Shown: positions 20,521 through 29,343 of the stretch, one piece after another | How positions within the stretch are numbered: the first letter of the stretch is position 1 | Layout: every line of letters starts with the position of its first letter | Assembly: GCF_003752415.1 (NCBI RefSeq) | Contig: NZ_RKHG01000001.1 | Coordinates: 3,100,001-3,164,000, forward strand | Direction of reading: 5' to 3' | DNA from: Luteococcus japonicus | GTDB taxonomy: Bacteria; Actinomycetota; Actinomycetes; Propionibacteriales; Propionibacteriaceae | Length of the DNA: 64,000 nucleotides | Notes under the pieces: generated by a model | Told to the model about the DNA's origin: nothing | The model's database searches: none | The model's input: the letters and a program-made list of their open reading frames with translations, nothing else | Translations under genes and position numbers: made by a program

Positions 20521-20692
20521 CAAGAAGGCCGGGCCGTCGGTTCGCGATCCCCGGAGATGGCTTGGGTGACATGTTCGTGAACTGTTTCACGCAACCCTTT
20601 CAGGGGCTTCTCAGGAACAGCCTCCGCGGGCTAGCGTGCAAGCAGATTCGACCCCCATGCCCGTTTCCTCATGAACCCCACGGAGAATTCCC
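20521..20692 (+). promoter_or_regulatory. Promoter region of the extracellular nuclease gene
   Basis: Gene-free stretch between the divergent riboswitch and the nuclease. It holds a phased pair GTTCGTG-aact-GTTTCAC (20574-20591), whose 7+4 spacing resembles a PHO box, and a likely -10 TAGCGT near 20631-20636. GGAGAA at about 20681-20686 is the ribosome binding site. Phosphate control is inference. Confidence 0.35.
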
Positions 20693-23605
20693 ATGTCTCA
20701 GCGCACATCGCCGCTGCGCCGGCGCGGCCTGGTGGCCGCCCTCGGCCTCGGTCTGGCGGCCTCAGGGCTCGGCACCGTGCCGGCCCTGGCAGCCACCGAC
20801 CACGTCGTCGTCAACGAGGTCTACGGAGGGGGCGGCAATGCCGGAGCCACCCTGACGCATGACTTCGTCGAGCTCTTCAACCCCACCGCCTCGCCGGTCG
20901 ACCTGAGTGGTCACCAGCTCCTCTACTACTCGGCCGCCGGAAACCCCGGCAACACCTGCACCCTGTCCGGCGTCGTCCAGCCCGGCCAGCACTTCCTGGT
21001 GCAGCAGGCCAAGGGGACCGCCGGCACCGAGGCCCTCCCGACGCCCGATGCCACCTGCACTGCCGCGATGAGCGCCACCGCCGGCACCGTCGAGCTGAAG
21101 GCCCCGGACGGCAGCACCGTGGACCTGGTGGGCTTCGGCACCGCCACCAAGGTGGAGGGCACCGCCGCACCCGCACCCTCGGCCACCCGCTCCATCAGCC
21201 GAACCGACGCCGCGGACACCGACGTCAACTCCGCGGACTTCACGGCCGGAACCCCCAGCCCCAGCAGCCAGGGCAGCGCGTCGACCCCCGACCCGACGCC
21301 CACCCCCACGCCGACGCCGACGCCTACCCCCGAGCCGGCCACCGAGGTCTCCATCGCGGACATCCAGGGCACCGGCAACGGCACCACGATGGCGGGCCAG
21401 ACGGTCACCACCAAGGGTGTCGTCACCGCGAGCTACCCGACCGGCGGTTTCAACGGCTTCTACCTGCAGACCCCCGGCTCCGGCGGCACCACGAAGGCGG
21501 CCGGTCAGGCCTCCGACGGCATCTTCGTCCACACCGGGACCGCACCCACCGCGAAGGCGGGGGAGTGCTACAGCGTCACCGGTATCCCGGCCGAGTACAA
21601 CGGCCTCACCCAGCTGACCAAGCCCGTGCTCACCCCCGCCACCGACTGCGCCGAGGTGAAGCCCACTGAGCTCGCCTCCCTGCCGGCCACGGATGCGGAC
21701 AAGGAGCCCTACGAGGGCATGTTGGTGCTGCCCACCAACAAGTTCACCATCACCAACAACTACGCCTTGAACACCTACGGCCAGATGGGTCTGGCAGCCG
21801 GTGACGATCCGCTGTGGACGCCCACGGACCGGGTCGCGCCCGCGGGGGCGGCGGCCTACGAGGCGGAGCAGGTCAAGAAGTACATCACCCTTGACGACGG
21901 CTCCAGCTGGGACTACATGCGCAACACCACGGCGCAGAACAGCCCCCTGCCCTACCTGAGCCAGGACGAGCCGATGCGCACGGACTCGGCGGTCACCTTC
22001 GCCAAGCCGGTGATCCTGGACCACCGCTTCCAGTGGAACTTCCAGCCCGTCGGCCAGATCGTCGGCGCCACCGACTCCGATGACCCGGTGACCACCGAGA
22101 ACACTCGTCCGACCGCAGCTCCCGCCGTCGGTGGCGAGCTGAAGGTGGGCGCGATGAATGTGCTCAACTACTTCACCGACCTGGGTCAGGACCAGACCGG
22201 CTGCGGTTCCTACAAGGACAAGGACGGCACGCCCGTCACGGCCAACGGTTGCACCGTGCGCGGCGCCTACACGCCGGCCGCGCTGGCGGACCAGCAGGCC
22301 AAGATCGTTGCCGCGCTGGAGATGCTGGACGCCGACGTCGTCAGCCTGATGGAGGTCGAGAACTCGGCCGCCTTCGGCCATGACCGTGACGCGGCGGTGA
22401 AGACCCTCGTCGATGCCCTGAATGCGAAGGTCGGTGCCGGAACCTACGCCTACGTGCCCAGCCCGACGGTGGTCCCGGACAGCGAGGACGTGATCCGTCT
22501 GGCCCAGATCTACAAGCCGGCCAAGGTCAAGCCCGTCGACTCCTCGGTGATCCTGATGGACCCGGCCTTCGCCAATGCCCGCCAGCCGCTGGGGCAGAAG
22601 TACGAGTCCGTCGCCACCGGCAAGAGCTTCGTGATGGTGGCCAACCACTTCAAGAGCAAGGGCTCCGGTGCGGACGACGGCACCGGCCAGGGCCTGTCCA
22701 ATCCCTCGCGTGAGGCCCAGGCCAGGGCCCTGACCGCCTGGACCCAGCAGATGTGGCCCGGCCAGGCCGTCTTCCTGACCGGCGACTTCAACGCCTACAC
22801 CGAGGAGACCCCCGCGGGCATCATCGAGGCAGCCGGATTCACGAACCTGGTGCGCAAGTTCAACCCGGAATCCGCCAGCTACCAGTTCGGCGGACGCCTC
22901 GGTTCGCTGGACCATGCCTTCGGCAATGCCAAGGCCCTCGAGCTGGTGACCGGCGCCGATGACCTCAACATCAACGGCGACGAGTCGGTGGCCATGCAGT
23001 ACTCGCGTCGCAACTACAACGTGACCGACTTCCACGCCCCGACGCCCTATGCCTCCAGCGACCACGACCCGGTGCTGGTGGGTCTGTCCGACGCGGCACC
23101 TGCTGCCACGACGCCGGTGATCACGCCCAACCAGAAGTGCACCAGCTTCGGCTTCAAGGTGGCCGACGCGATGCCCGGCGACCAGCTGCGCATCGACGGC
23201 CACTGGAACGGCCAGGCCCAGTACACGACGGTGGGCATGACCGACGCCGGCTGGTGGAGCGGCAGCAAGCCGACCTGGAGCGATGCCACGGCCGTCGTCA
23301 TCCGCGACGGCAAGGCCATGGAGGACACCCGGGTGAAGATCGCCCAGGCCGCCGAGTGCCTCCCGGTGATCACGGGCCACGCCACCAAGAAGAGCTTCGG
23401 CTTCTCGGTGGCGCCAGTGCAGCCGGGCGACCAGCTGCTGATCACCGGCAACTGGAATGGCCGTGACCAGTCGATCACGGTGGATGCCGCCGGTTATGGC
23501 TACGGCTCCGGCCGGCTGACCAGGTGGAGCACCGCGACCGCGGTCGTCGTGCGTGAGGGCGTCCAGCTGCCCTCCACCAAGGTGACGGTGACCAACGGGC
23601 GCTGA
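20693..23605 (+). CDS. Secreted ExeM/NucH-type endonuclease with lamin-tail domain
   Basis: 970 aa. A Sec signal peptide (residues 1-33, ending PALAA) precedes a lamin-tail domain (about 37-200, starting VVVNEVYGGGGN), a Pro-Thr linker, an OB-like region (VSIADIQGTGNG...), then an endonuclease/exonuclease/phosphatase domain. Catalytic motifs of that domain are MNVLNYF, LMEVEN, VANHFKSKG, TGDFNAY, LDHAFGN and SSDHDPV. The C-terminus has two homologous ~70-residue repeats (each with FGF...PGDQL...WNG...W..AT.VV.R.G), about residues 815-890 and 900-968, of unknown function. No sortase motif or membrane anchor is visible, so it is probably released. The family degrades extracellular DNA, often for phosphate or nucleotide scavenging. 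It interrupts the conserved rip-ispG neighbourhood. Confidence 0.92.
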   Translation: MSQRTSPLRRRGLVAALGLGLAASGLGTVPALAATDHVVVNEVYGGGGNAGATLTHDFVELFNPTASPVDLSGHQLLYYSAAGNPGNTCTLSGVVQPGQHFLVQQAKGTAGTEALPTPDATCTAAMSATAGTVELKAPDGSTVDLVGFGTATKVEGTAAPAPSATRSISRTDAADTDVNSADFTAGTPSPSSQGSASTPDPTPTPTPTPTPTPEPATEVSIADIQGTGNGTTMAGQTVTTKGVVTASYPTGGFNGFYLQTPGSGGTTKAAGQASDGIFVHTGTAPTAKAGECYSVTGIPAEYNGLTQLTKPVLTPATDCAEVKPTELASLPATDADKEPYEGMLVLPTNKFTITNNYALNTYGQMGLAAGDDPLWTPTDRVAPAGAAAYEAEQVKKYITLDDGSSWDYMRNTTAQNSPLPYLSQDEPMRTDSAVTFAKPVILDHRFQWNFQPVGQIVGATDSDDPVTTENTRPTAAPAVGGELKVGAMNVLNYFTDLGQDQTGCGSYKDKDGTPVTANGCTVRGAYTPAALADQQAKIVAALEMLDADVVSLMEVENSAAFGHDRDAAVKTLVDALNAKVGAGTYAYVPSPTVVPDSEDVIRLAQIYKPAKVKPVDSSVILMDPAFANARQPLGQKYESVATGKSFVMVANHFKSKGSGADDGTGQGLSNPSREAQARALTAWTQQMWPGQAVFLTGDFNAYTEETPAGIIEAAGFTNLVRKFNPESASYQFGGRLGSLDHAFGNAKALELVTGADDLNINGDESVAMQYSRRNYNVTDFHAPTPYASSDHDPVLVGLSDAAPAATTPVITPNQKCTSFGFKVADAMPGDQLRIDGHWNGQAQYTTVGMTDAGWWSGSKPTWSDATAVVIRDGKAMEDTRVKIAQAAECLPVITGHATKKSFGFSVAPVQPGDQLLITGNWNGRDQSITVDAAGYGYGSGRLTRWSTATAVVVREGVQLPSTKVTVTNGR

Positions 23606-23619
23606 GTCCGTCCCCGCAC

Positions 23620-23661
23620 CCGGCAAGGGCCGGCCCGCCTCCGCGGGCCGGCCCTTGCCGG
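23620..23661 (+). terminator. Strong hairpin after nuclease gene
   Basis: Perfect 19-bp GC-rich stem (arms 23620-23638 and 23643-23661) with a CTCC loop, 14 nt after the nuclease stop. It ends just before the ispG -10 element, so it insulates ispG from the upstream gene. Confidence 0.8.
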
Positions 23662-23667
23662 TTCCAC

Positions 23668-23673
23668 TAGTCT
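23668..23673 (+). promoter_or_regulatory. -10 hexamer TAGTCT of ispG, leaderless type
   Basis: TAGTCT, 7 nt, then the ATG of ispG at 23681, with no Shine-Dalgarno. This indicates that ispG has its own promoter and a leaderless mRNA, now that the B12 and nuclease genes separate it from dxr-rip. Confidence 0.55.
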
Positions 23674-23680
23674 GGGATCC

Positions 23681-24823
23681 ATGACCGTCGCACTTGGCAT
23701 GCCGTCCGCTCCCGCACCCGTCCTGTCGCCCCGTCGCAAGACGCGGCAGATCCACGTCGGCAAGGTCGGCGTCGGCAGCGACCACCCCATCTCGGTGCAG
23801 TCGATGACCACCACCAAGACCACCGACATCAACGGCACGCTGCAGCAGATCGCCCAGCTGACCGCGGCCGGATGCGACATCGTGCGCGTCGCCTGCCCGA
23901 GCCAGGACGATGCCGAGGCGCTGCCCATCATCGCCAAGAAGAGCGCCATCCCGGTCATCGCGGACATCCATTTCCAGCCCAAGTACGTCTTCGCCGCCAT
24001 CGACGCCGGCTGCGCGGCGGTGCGCGTGAACCCGGGCAACATCAAGAAGTTCGACGACAAGATCGCCGAGATCGCCAAGGCCGCCACCGACGCCGGGGTG
24101 AGCCTGCGGATCGGCGTCAACGCCGGCTCACTGGACCCGCGGCTGATGAAGAAGTACGGCTCCGCGACACCCGAGGCGCTGGTGGAGTCGGCGCTGTGGG
24201 AGGCCAGCCTGTTCGAGGAGGTCGGCTTCCGCGACTACAAGATCTCGGTCAAGCACAACGACCCGATCACCATGGTGCAGACCTACCGCCTGCTGGCGCA
24301 GCAGACCGACGTGCCACTGCACCTGGGTGTGACCGAGGCCGGCCCTGCCTTCCAGGGCACCATCAAGTCCACCGCTGCCTTCTCCATCCTGATGGCGGAG
24401 GGCATCGGCGACACCATCCGCGTCTCGCTCTCCGCGGACCCCGTCGAGGAGGTCAAGGTGGGCACCAAGATGCTGGAGGTGCTCAACTTGCGTCCCCGCA
24501 AGCTCGACGTCGTCTCCTGCCCCGGCTGTGGCCGTGCCCAGGTGGACATCTGGAGCCTGGCCGAGAAGGTCAGCGTGGGCCTGGAGGGCATGGAGGCGCC
24601 GCTGCGGGTGGCCGTGATGGGCTGCGTCGTCAATGGCCCAGGAGAGGCCCGTGAGGCCGATCTGGGCGTTGCCGCCGGCAATGGCAAGGGTCAGATCTTC
24701 ATCCGTGGCGAGGTGGTCAAGACCGTGCCGGAGTCCGATATCGTCCAGACCCTGATCGAGGAGGCGAACCGTCTTGCTGCAGAGAGCACGGAGCTGGGTT
24801 CGCCCCAGGTCCAGGTCAGCTGA
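23681..24823 (+). CDS. ispG: 4-hydroxy-3-methylbut-2-en-1-yl diphosphate synthase
   Basis: 380 aa GcpE enzyme of the MEP pathway: reductive ring-opening of MEcPP to HMBPP using a [4Fe-4S] cluster. The N-terminal TIM-barrel region is recognisable ([48 protein letters not shown]). The cluster cysteines are in SCPGCGR (near residues 279 and 282) and GCVVNGPGE (near 314), with the conserved glutamate following. Length is normal. It is separated from dxr-rip by the corrin operon and the nuclease gene but followed, as usual in actinobacteria, by a GNAT gene and proS. Confidence 0.96.
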   Translation: MTVALGMPSAPAPVLSPRRKTRQIHVGKVGVGSDHPISVQSMTTTKTTDINGTLQQIAQLTAAGCDIVRVACPSQDDAEALPIIAKKSAIPVIADIHFQPKYVFAAIDAGCAAVRVNPGNIKKFDDKIAEIAKAATDAGVSLRIGVNAGSLDPRLMKKYGSATPEALVESALWEASLFEEVGFRDYKISVKHNDPITMVQTYRLLAQQTDVPLHLGVTEAGPAFQGTIKSTAAFSILMAEGIGDTIRVSLSADPVEEVKVGTKMLEVLNLRPRKLDVVSCPGCGRAQVDIWSLAEKVSVGLEGMEAPLRVAVMGCVVNGPGEAREADLGVAAGNGKGQIFIRGEVVKTVPESDIVQTLIEEANRLAAESTELGSPQVQVS

Positions 24824-24824
24824 C

Positions 24825-25691
24825 GTGGCGCCGGATCCCGCCCCCGCGCGCGAGCAGCGGGGCTCGATCCGGATCCTCGGCAATGACGACCTCGACGAGG
24901 TCATGGGGCTGCTACTCGGTAGTCCCCTGGAGAACATCTTCGTCGCCTCTCGCGTCGAGGCCGCAGGTCTGGACCCCTTCATGCTCGGCTGCCAGGTCAT
25001 TGGCTACGAGCGCGACGAGCAGTTGGTCAGCCTGTGCCACGCCGGATCCAACCTGGTGCCCGTCAATGCCGATGACGAGGCGCTCGACGCCTACATCCGC
25101 TACTTGGGGCCTAGGCGTCGCGCCGCCTCCATCATGGGTGTGGCCAGGCCGACGATCCGGTTGTGGGAGGGGCTGAGCCAGGCCTACGGAGGCCAGTGGT
25201 CCGAGGTGCGTGACCTTCGCCCCGACCAGCCGCTGATGAGCATCAGTCAGACCTGCACGGTGTCGCCCGACGAGCGGGTCCAGCGGATCACGATGAAGGA
25301 CTTCGACTCCTACTTTCGGGCGGCGGTGAAGATGTACACCGAGGAGGTGGGCATCAGCCCGCTGGAGGCCACCGGGAGTTACCGCCGGCACGTGCAACGC
25401 ACCATCGAGCAGGGCCGGGCCTTCGGCATCGTCGAGGACGGCCGGGTGGTCTTCAAGTCCGACGTCGGCTGTCATCAGGGCATGTTCTGCCAGGTCCAGG
25501 GTGTCTGGATGGACCCCGCACTGCGCGGTCGGGGAAGGGCTGCCGCTGCCATGTCCGGAGTGGTGGAACTGTGCCGGGAGCGGTGGCCGGTGGTCAGCCT
25601 CTACGTCAACGACTACAACACCCCAGCCATCCGGCTCTACGAGCGGGTGGGCTTCCAGTCCGTCGGGAAGCTCGCCACGGTCCTGTACTGA
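24825..25691 (+). CDS. GNAT-family acetyltransferase (DUF4081 + GNAT)
   Basis: 288 aa. The N-terminal ~130 residues form the DUF4081 region seen in actinobacterial two-part acetyltransferases (IRILGNDDLDEVMGLLLGSPLENIFVASRVE). The C-terminal half is a GNAT fold with the acetyl-CoA loop VWMDPALRGRGRAAAAM and a C-terminal NDYNTPAIRLYERVGF. GTG at 24825 was chosen, 1 nt after the ispG stop, as an operon member; a longer frame from 24774 would run inside ispG. Function unknown; the location next to ispG and proS is conserved. Confidence 0.85.
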   Translation: MAPDPAPAREQRGSIRILGNDDLDEVMGLLLGSPLENIFVASRVEAAGLDPFMLGCQVIGYERDEQLVSLCHAGSNLVPVNADDEALDAYIRYLGPRRRAASIMGVARPTIRLWEGLSQAYGGQWSEVRDLRPDQPLMSISQTCTVSPDERVQRITMKDFDSYFRAAVKMYTEEVGISPLEATGSYRRHVQRTIEQGRAFGIVEDGRVVFKSDVGCHQGMFCQVQGVWMDPALRGRGRAAAAMSGVVELCRERWPVVSLYVNDYNTPAIRLYERVGFQSVGKLATVLY

Positions 25692-25712
25692 CAGGATTCC
25701 GGGCAAAGACGG

Positions 25713-25752
25713 GAGCACTTGCGAGGTCTCGGGGGTTACCTCGCAAGTGCTC
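25713..25752 (+). terminator. Hairpin after GNAT gene
   Basis: Perfect 15-bp stem (arms 25713-25727 and 25738-25752) with a 10-nt loop and a short T-rich run (TTGCTT) after it. It separates the ispG-GNAT unit from proS. Confidence 0.75.
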
Positions 25753-25890
25753 TTGCTTCCATGATGGCCCACCGGGCCCAAAGTATTCAACTCAGCAAGA
25801 CATTGCGATCGGCCGGTAGGCTTGGCGGGCATTCCCGACGCCAGGCTGAAGGGCAGCCGAGGGCGTTCGACGTGGGTGCAGGAAGAGACC

Positions 25891-27651
25891 ATGATCACTC
25901 GTCTGAGTTCGCTGTTCGTCCGCACGCTGCGTGACGATCCTGCCGATGCCGAGGTGCCGAGCCACCGTTGGCTCGTGCGTGCCGGCTACATTCGCCGCGT
26001 CGCCCCCGGCATCTACTCCTGGCTGCCGCTGGGTCTGAAGGTGCTGCACAAGGTGGAGTCCATCGTCCGCGAGGAGATGGAGGCCATCGGCGCACAGGAA
26101 GTGCACTTCCCGGCGCTGCTGCCGCGCGAGCCCTACGAGGCGACCAGCCGATGGACCGAGTACGGGGACAACCTCTTCCGCCTCAAGGACCGCAAGGGTG
26201 CCGACCTGCTCCTGGGTCCCACCCATGAGGAGATGTTCACCCTCATGGTCAAGGACCTCTACAGCTCCTACAAGGACCTGCCATTGGCGCTGTACCAGAT
26301 CCAGAACAAGTACCGCGACGAGGCACGGCCCCGCGCCGGGATCCTGCGCGGGCGCGAGTTCGTGATGAAGGACTCCTACTCCTTCGACATCGACGACGAG
26401 GCCCTGGAGGCCAGCTACCAGAAGCACCGCGAGGCCTACATCAGGATCTTCGACCGGTTGGGCTTCGACTACGTCATCGTGCAGGCCATGGCCGGCGCGA
26501 TGGGTGGTTCCAAGTCCGAGGAGTTCCTGGCCGTCGCCCCCAATGGCGAGGACACCTTCGTGCGCTCGCCGGGTGGCTATGCCGCCAATGTGGAGGCGAT
26601 TCGCATCCAGGCGCCCGAGTCGGTCGATTTCGCGGGAGCGCCCGAGGCCCACCGCGAGCAGACCCCCGATGCCGCGAGCATCGAGGACCTGGTGCGCGTC
26701 TCCAACGAGCTCTACCCTCGCGATGACCGCCCGTGGGAGGCCACCGACACGCTGAAGGCATTCATCTTCCGGGTGCGTCACCCCGACGGCACCGTCGAGC
26801 CCGTCGCCCTGGCCCTGCCGGGTGACCGCGAGGTGGACGCCAAGCGCCTGGAGGCCGCGATGGAGCCGGCCGAGGTGGTCGCCTTCGAGGAGGCTGACTT
26901 CGCGAAGTACCCGACGCTGGTCAAGGGCTACCTCGGACCGCAGGTGGTGGGTTCCGAGTCGGAGTCGAAGATCCGCAGTTACCTGGACCCACGCGTGGTC
27001 GAGGGCACCACCTGGATTGCCGGTGGCAATGAGTTCGGCACCCACTGGTACGGCCTGGTGGCCGGCCGCGACTTCACCGCGGACGGCGTCCTCGACGTCG
27101 CCGAGGTGCGCGAGGGCGACCCGGCCCCCGATGGATCCGGCCCGATGAGCCTGGCCCGCGGCATCGAGATGGGCCACATCTTCCAGCTGGGCCGCAAGTA
27201 TGCGGAGTCGCTGGGCCTGAAGGTGCTGGACCAGAACGGAAAGCTCGTCACCGTCACGATGGGCTCCTATGGCATTGGCGTCTCGCGTGCCGTGGCCGCA
27301 GTCGCCGAGGGCACTTGCGACGAGAAGGGCCTGTGCTGGCCCCGCGCCCTGGCTCCCTTCGATGTCGAGATCGTCGCCACCGGCAAGGGGGAGGAGATCT
27401 TCGCGGCCGCGGAGAAGCTCGCCACCCAGCTGGACGAGGCCGGCGCCCAGGTCCTCTACGACGACCGCAAGGCCAGCCCTGGGGTGAAGTTCGCAGACAC
27501 GGAGATCCTGGGCATGCCCACCGCCGTCGTGATCGGCCGTGACCTGGCCAACGGCCTGGTGGAGATCCGGGACCGCAGGAGCGGCGAGAAGTGCTCCGTG
27601 GCCGTCGAGGACGCCCTGGCCGAGGTGCTCAAGGAGATCCGCGGCCACTGA
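25891..27651 (+). CDS. proS: Prolyl-tRNA synthetase
   Basis: 586 aa bacterial-type ProRS. Class II motifs are visible: motif 1 region around [13 protein letters not shown], motif 2 [27 protein letters not shown], and motif 3 [13 protein letters not shown]. An inserted cis-editing domain of roughly 180 residues lies between motifs 2 and 3 and hydrolyses Ala-tRNA(Pro). The C-terminal anticodon-binding domain ends the protein. Start ATG 25891 has AGGAAG upstream; a longer frame from 25822 adds a non-conserved leader. Essential for translation. Confidence 0.96.
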   Translation: MITRLSSLFVRTLRDDPADAEVPSHRWLVRAGYIRRVAPGIYSWLPLGLKVLHKVESIVREEMEAIGAQEVHFPALLPREPYEATSRWTEYGDNLFRLKDRKGADLLLGPTHEEMFTLMVKDLYSSYKDLPLALYQIQNKYRDEARPRAGILRGREFVMKDSYSFDIDDEALEASYQKHREAYIRIFDRLGFDYVIVQAMAGAMGGSKSEEFLAVAPNGEDTFVRSPGGYAANVEAIRIQAPESVDFAGAPEAHREQTPDAASIEDLVRVSNELYPRDDRPWEATDTLKAFIFRVRHPDGTVEPVALALPGDREVDAKRLEAAMEPAEVVAFEEADFAKYPTLVKGYLGPQVVGSESESKIRSYLDPRVVEGTTWIAGGNEFGTHWYGLVAGRDFTADGVLDVAEVREGDPAPDGSGPMSLARGIEMGHIFQLGRKYAESLGLKVLDQNGKLVTVTMGSYGIGVSRAVAAVAEGTCDEKGLCWPRALAPFDVEIVATGKGEEIFAAAEKLATQLDEAGAQVLYDDRKASPGVKFADTEILGMPTAVVIGRDLANGLVEIRDRRSGEKCSVAVEDALAEVLKEIRGH

Positions 27652-27671
27652 ACCGGGCCACGATCCCCGGC

Positions 27672-27707
27672 CACTGCCCCCGATTCCTCGCGGCGTCGGG
27701 GGCAGTG
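27672..27707 (+). terminator. Hairpin after proS
   Basis: Perfect 12-bp stem (arms 27672-27683 and 27696-27707) with a 12-nt loop, about 20 nt after the proS stop. Confidence 0.65.
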
Positions 27708-27854
27708 CCATTCGAGACCTCGGAACCCTTGGCGCAGGTGCGTGACCGGCTGGTGGCTGCCGGACATCTGGCAAGGCTGGTCGAGGGTCCCGGGCGTGCC
27801 GTGCACGTCGCCGATCCCGACGGCCAGGAGATCCAGATCCACGAGCTGTCCTGA
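27703..27854 (+). pseudogene. C-terminal remnant of a VOC/glyoxalase-like protein
   Basis: About 50 codons read like the last strand-helix-strand unit of a vicinal oxygen chelate protein: a helix with LAQVRDRLVAAGH followed by VHVADPDGQEIQIHEL, the common C-terminus of this fold. There is no start codon or N-terminal part; the frame upstream runs into the proS terminator and proS itself. A remnant of a deleted gene is the simplest reading. Chance similarity cannot be excluded. Confidence 0.4.
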
Positions 27855-27890
27855 TGGCTGCGCGCTCTGGTGGAAGAACTGGTCTGGGAC

Positions 27891-27896
27891 TAGTCT
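27891..27896 (+). promoter_or_regulatory. -10 hexamer TAGTCT of the antitoxin gene
   Basis: TAGTCT followed by 6 nt and the ATG at 27903, with no Shine-Dalgarno: leaderless-type promoter, identical in hexamer to that of ispG. Confidence 0.5.
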
Positions 27897-27902
27897 GAAT
27901 CC

Positions 27903-28157
27903 ATGATGAGGACAGGCCGGTCCCAGATCGGCAGCTACGAGGCCAAGACCCACCTGCCCCGCCTCCTCGACGAGGTGGAGGCCGGTGCCAGTTACACCAT
28001 CACCAAGCACGGGCGTCCCGTGGCCCGACTGGTCCCCATCCGGGGTGGAAAGCGCGCTCCAGAAGAGGTGCTGAAGTCCTTCGAGGAACTGCGCGCGATC
28101 ATGCCCAGGGATCTCGGGGCCCCGATCAAGGAGTTGATCGAGGAGGGGCGCCGATGA
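27903..28157 (+). CDS. Type II antitoxin, Phd/YefM family
   Basis: 84 aa. The N-terminal half has the Phd/YefM signature: IGSYEAKTHLPRLLDEVEAG, ITKHGRPVARLVPI. This part dimerises and binds the operon promoter. The C-terminal half (from APEEVLKSFEELRA on) is a charged helix expected to wrap the toxin. It overlaps the downstream PIN toxin gene by 4 nt, the classical antitoxin-toxin order. Autoregulation is expected from the family but no palindrome was clearly identified. Confidence 0.9.
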   Translation: MMRTGRSQIGSYEAKTHLPRLLDEVEAGASYTITKHGRPVARLVPIRGGKRAPEEVLKSFEELRAIMPRDLGAPIKELIEEGRR

Positions 28158-28558
28158 GCATCGTGCTCGACGCTTCCATGGCCCTCGCCTGGTGCCTGGA
28201 CGGGTCGTGGGATGACGGAATCGCAGCCGTGCTCCGCGAAACGGCCGAGGATGGGGCTCTCGTCATGCCGCTGTGGCACCTTGAGGTGTGCAATGCCTTC
28301 CTCATGGCGGAACGGCGGGGGAGGATCACGCGCTCACAAGCCACCCAGGCGCTGGCAAAGCTGGATGGGTTGCCCCTTGAACAACTGGAGCTGGACCCCG
28401 ATCCCTCAGATCTGATGCAGTTGGCAAGGTCACACGGCCTCACCGCCTACGATGCCAGCTACGTCTGGGCAGCCAGTGTCACTGGCTGTCCGCTGGCGAC
28501 TCGTGACGAGAGGGTGCGCGCCGCCGCCGTCGCCGAGGGGATTGCCCTGCTCGGATGA
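28154..28558 (+). CDS. PIN-domain ribonuclease toxin (VapC-like)
   Basis: 134 aa PIN domain. The acidic metal-binding residues are in place: Asp6 in IVLDAS, Glu in HLEVCNAFL, Asp in LTAYDASYV and Asp in ATRDERV. VapC toxins cleave tRNA or rRNA; the target here is unknown. Start overlaps the antitoxin stop (ATGA), and the stop overlaps the start of the TauE/SafE-type transporter gene in the same way, so the three form one translationally coupled unit. Confidence 0.92.
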   Translation: MSIVLDASMALAWCLDGSWDDGIAAVLRETAEDGALVMPLWHLEVCNAFLMAERRGRITRSQATQALAKLDGLPLEQLELDPDPSDLMQLARSHGLTAYDASYVWAASVTGCPLATRDERVRAAAVAEGIALLG

Positions 28559-29340
28559 CCCTTGCCACCCACGTCATGTTCGGCCTGGTGCTCGCGGCCT
28601 TCGTCGCGGGCTGGATCGACGCCGTGGTGGGCGGGGGAGGGCTGATCCAGCTGCCCGCCCTGTTGATCGGTCTGCCCGACGACACCCCGGTGGCCACCAT
28701 CGCCGGCACCAACAAGCTGCCCGCGGCCTCCGGGACCCTGATGGCCACGCTGACCTACCTGCGCAGCGTTCGGGTGGACTGGCGCAGCGCCCTGCCGCTG
28801 ATGGCGACTGCCTGGCTGGGCTCCACCGTCGGCGCCAATCTGGCCCACCACGTTCCGCGCCGCTGGTTCACGCCGATCGTCCTGGTCGTCATCCTCGTCG
28901 TCGGCAGTTACACCGTGCGGCGTCCCCAACTTGGCCTGCAACAGGACCTGCGCCATCATGGGGCCGCGCACTGGGGCCGGCTGCTGGCCCTTGGCGGCGG
29001 CGTCGGGCTCTACGACGGGATCCTGGGTCCGGGCACCGGCACCTTCTTCGTGATCGGCCTGGTCGCGGTGCTGGGCTACGGCTTCCTTGAGGCCTCCGCC
29101 CTGACCAAGTTGGCCAACCTGACCACCAATGTGGCCGCCATCACGGTCTTCACGCTGTCCGGGCACATCCTGTGGCCCGTCGCCCTGAGCATGGCGGTGG
29201 CGAACCTGTCCGGCGGCCTGTTGGGCGCTCGCATGGCCGTGCGCCGTGGCAGTGCCTTCGTGCGCAAGGTCTTCCTCGTCGTTGTCGGGGCCCTCGCGGT
29301 CAAGCTCGCCTGGGACACCGTGCTGCTCTTCGTCGGCTGA
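28555..29340 (+). CDS. TauE/SafE-family (TSUP) membrane exporter
   Basis: 261 aa, about 7-8 transmembrane helices in two related halves. The first half has the family motif AGWIDAVVGGGGLIQLPALL and GTNKLPAASGT; the second half has YDGILGPGTGTFF and SALTKLANLTTN. TSUP proteins move sulfite, sulfonates or organic anions across the membrane; the substrate here is not determinable. The ATGA overlap with the PIN toxin gene is unusual for a transporter and suggests they share a transcript. Confidence 0.9.
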   Translation: MTLATHVMFGLVLAAFVAGWIDAVVGGGGLIQLPALLIGLPDDTPVATIAGTNKLPAASGTLMATLTYLRSVRVDWRSALPLMATAWLGSTVGANLAHHVPRRWFTPIVLVVILVVGSYTVRRPQLGLQQDLRHHGAAHWGRLLALGGGVGLYDGILGPGTGTFFVIGLVAVLGYGFLEASALTKLANLTTNVAAITVFTLSGHILWPVALSMAVANLSGGLLGARMAVRRGSAFVRKVFLVVVGALAVKLAWDTVLLFVG

Positions 29341-29343
29341 AGG

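Noticed and set aside
21280-21345. Tandem repeat in the nuclease gene
   Set aside because: It encodes the Pro-Thr linker and is an ordinary feature of secreted multi-domain enzymes.
20762-23971. A 1069-codon open frame on the minus strand opposite the nuclease
   Set aside because: Low-complexity Gly/Val/Asp-rich translation with no recognisable domain; the plus-strand nuclease explains the region. It is a shadow frame caused by high GC at third positions.
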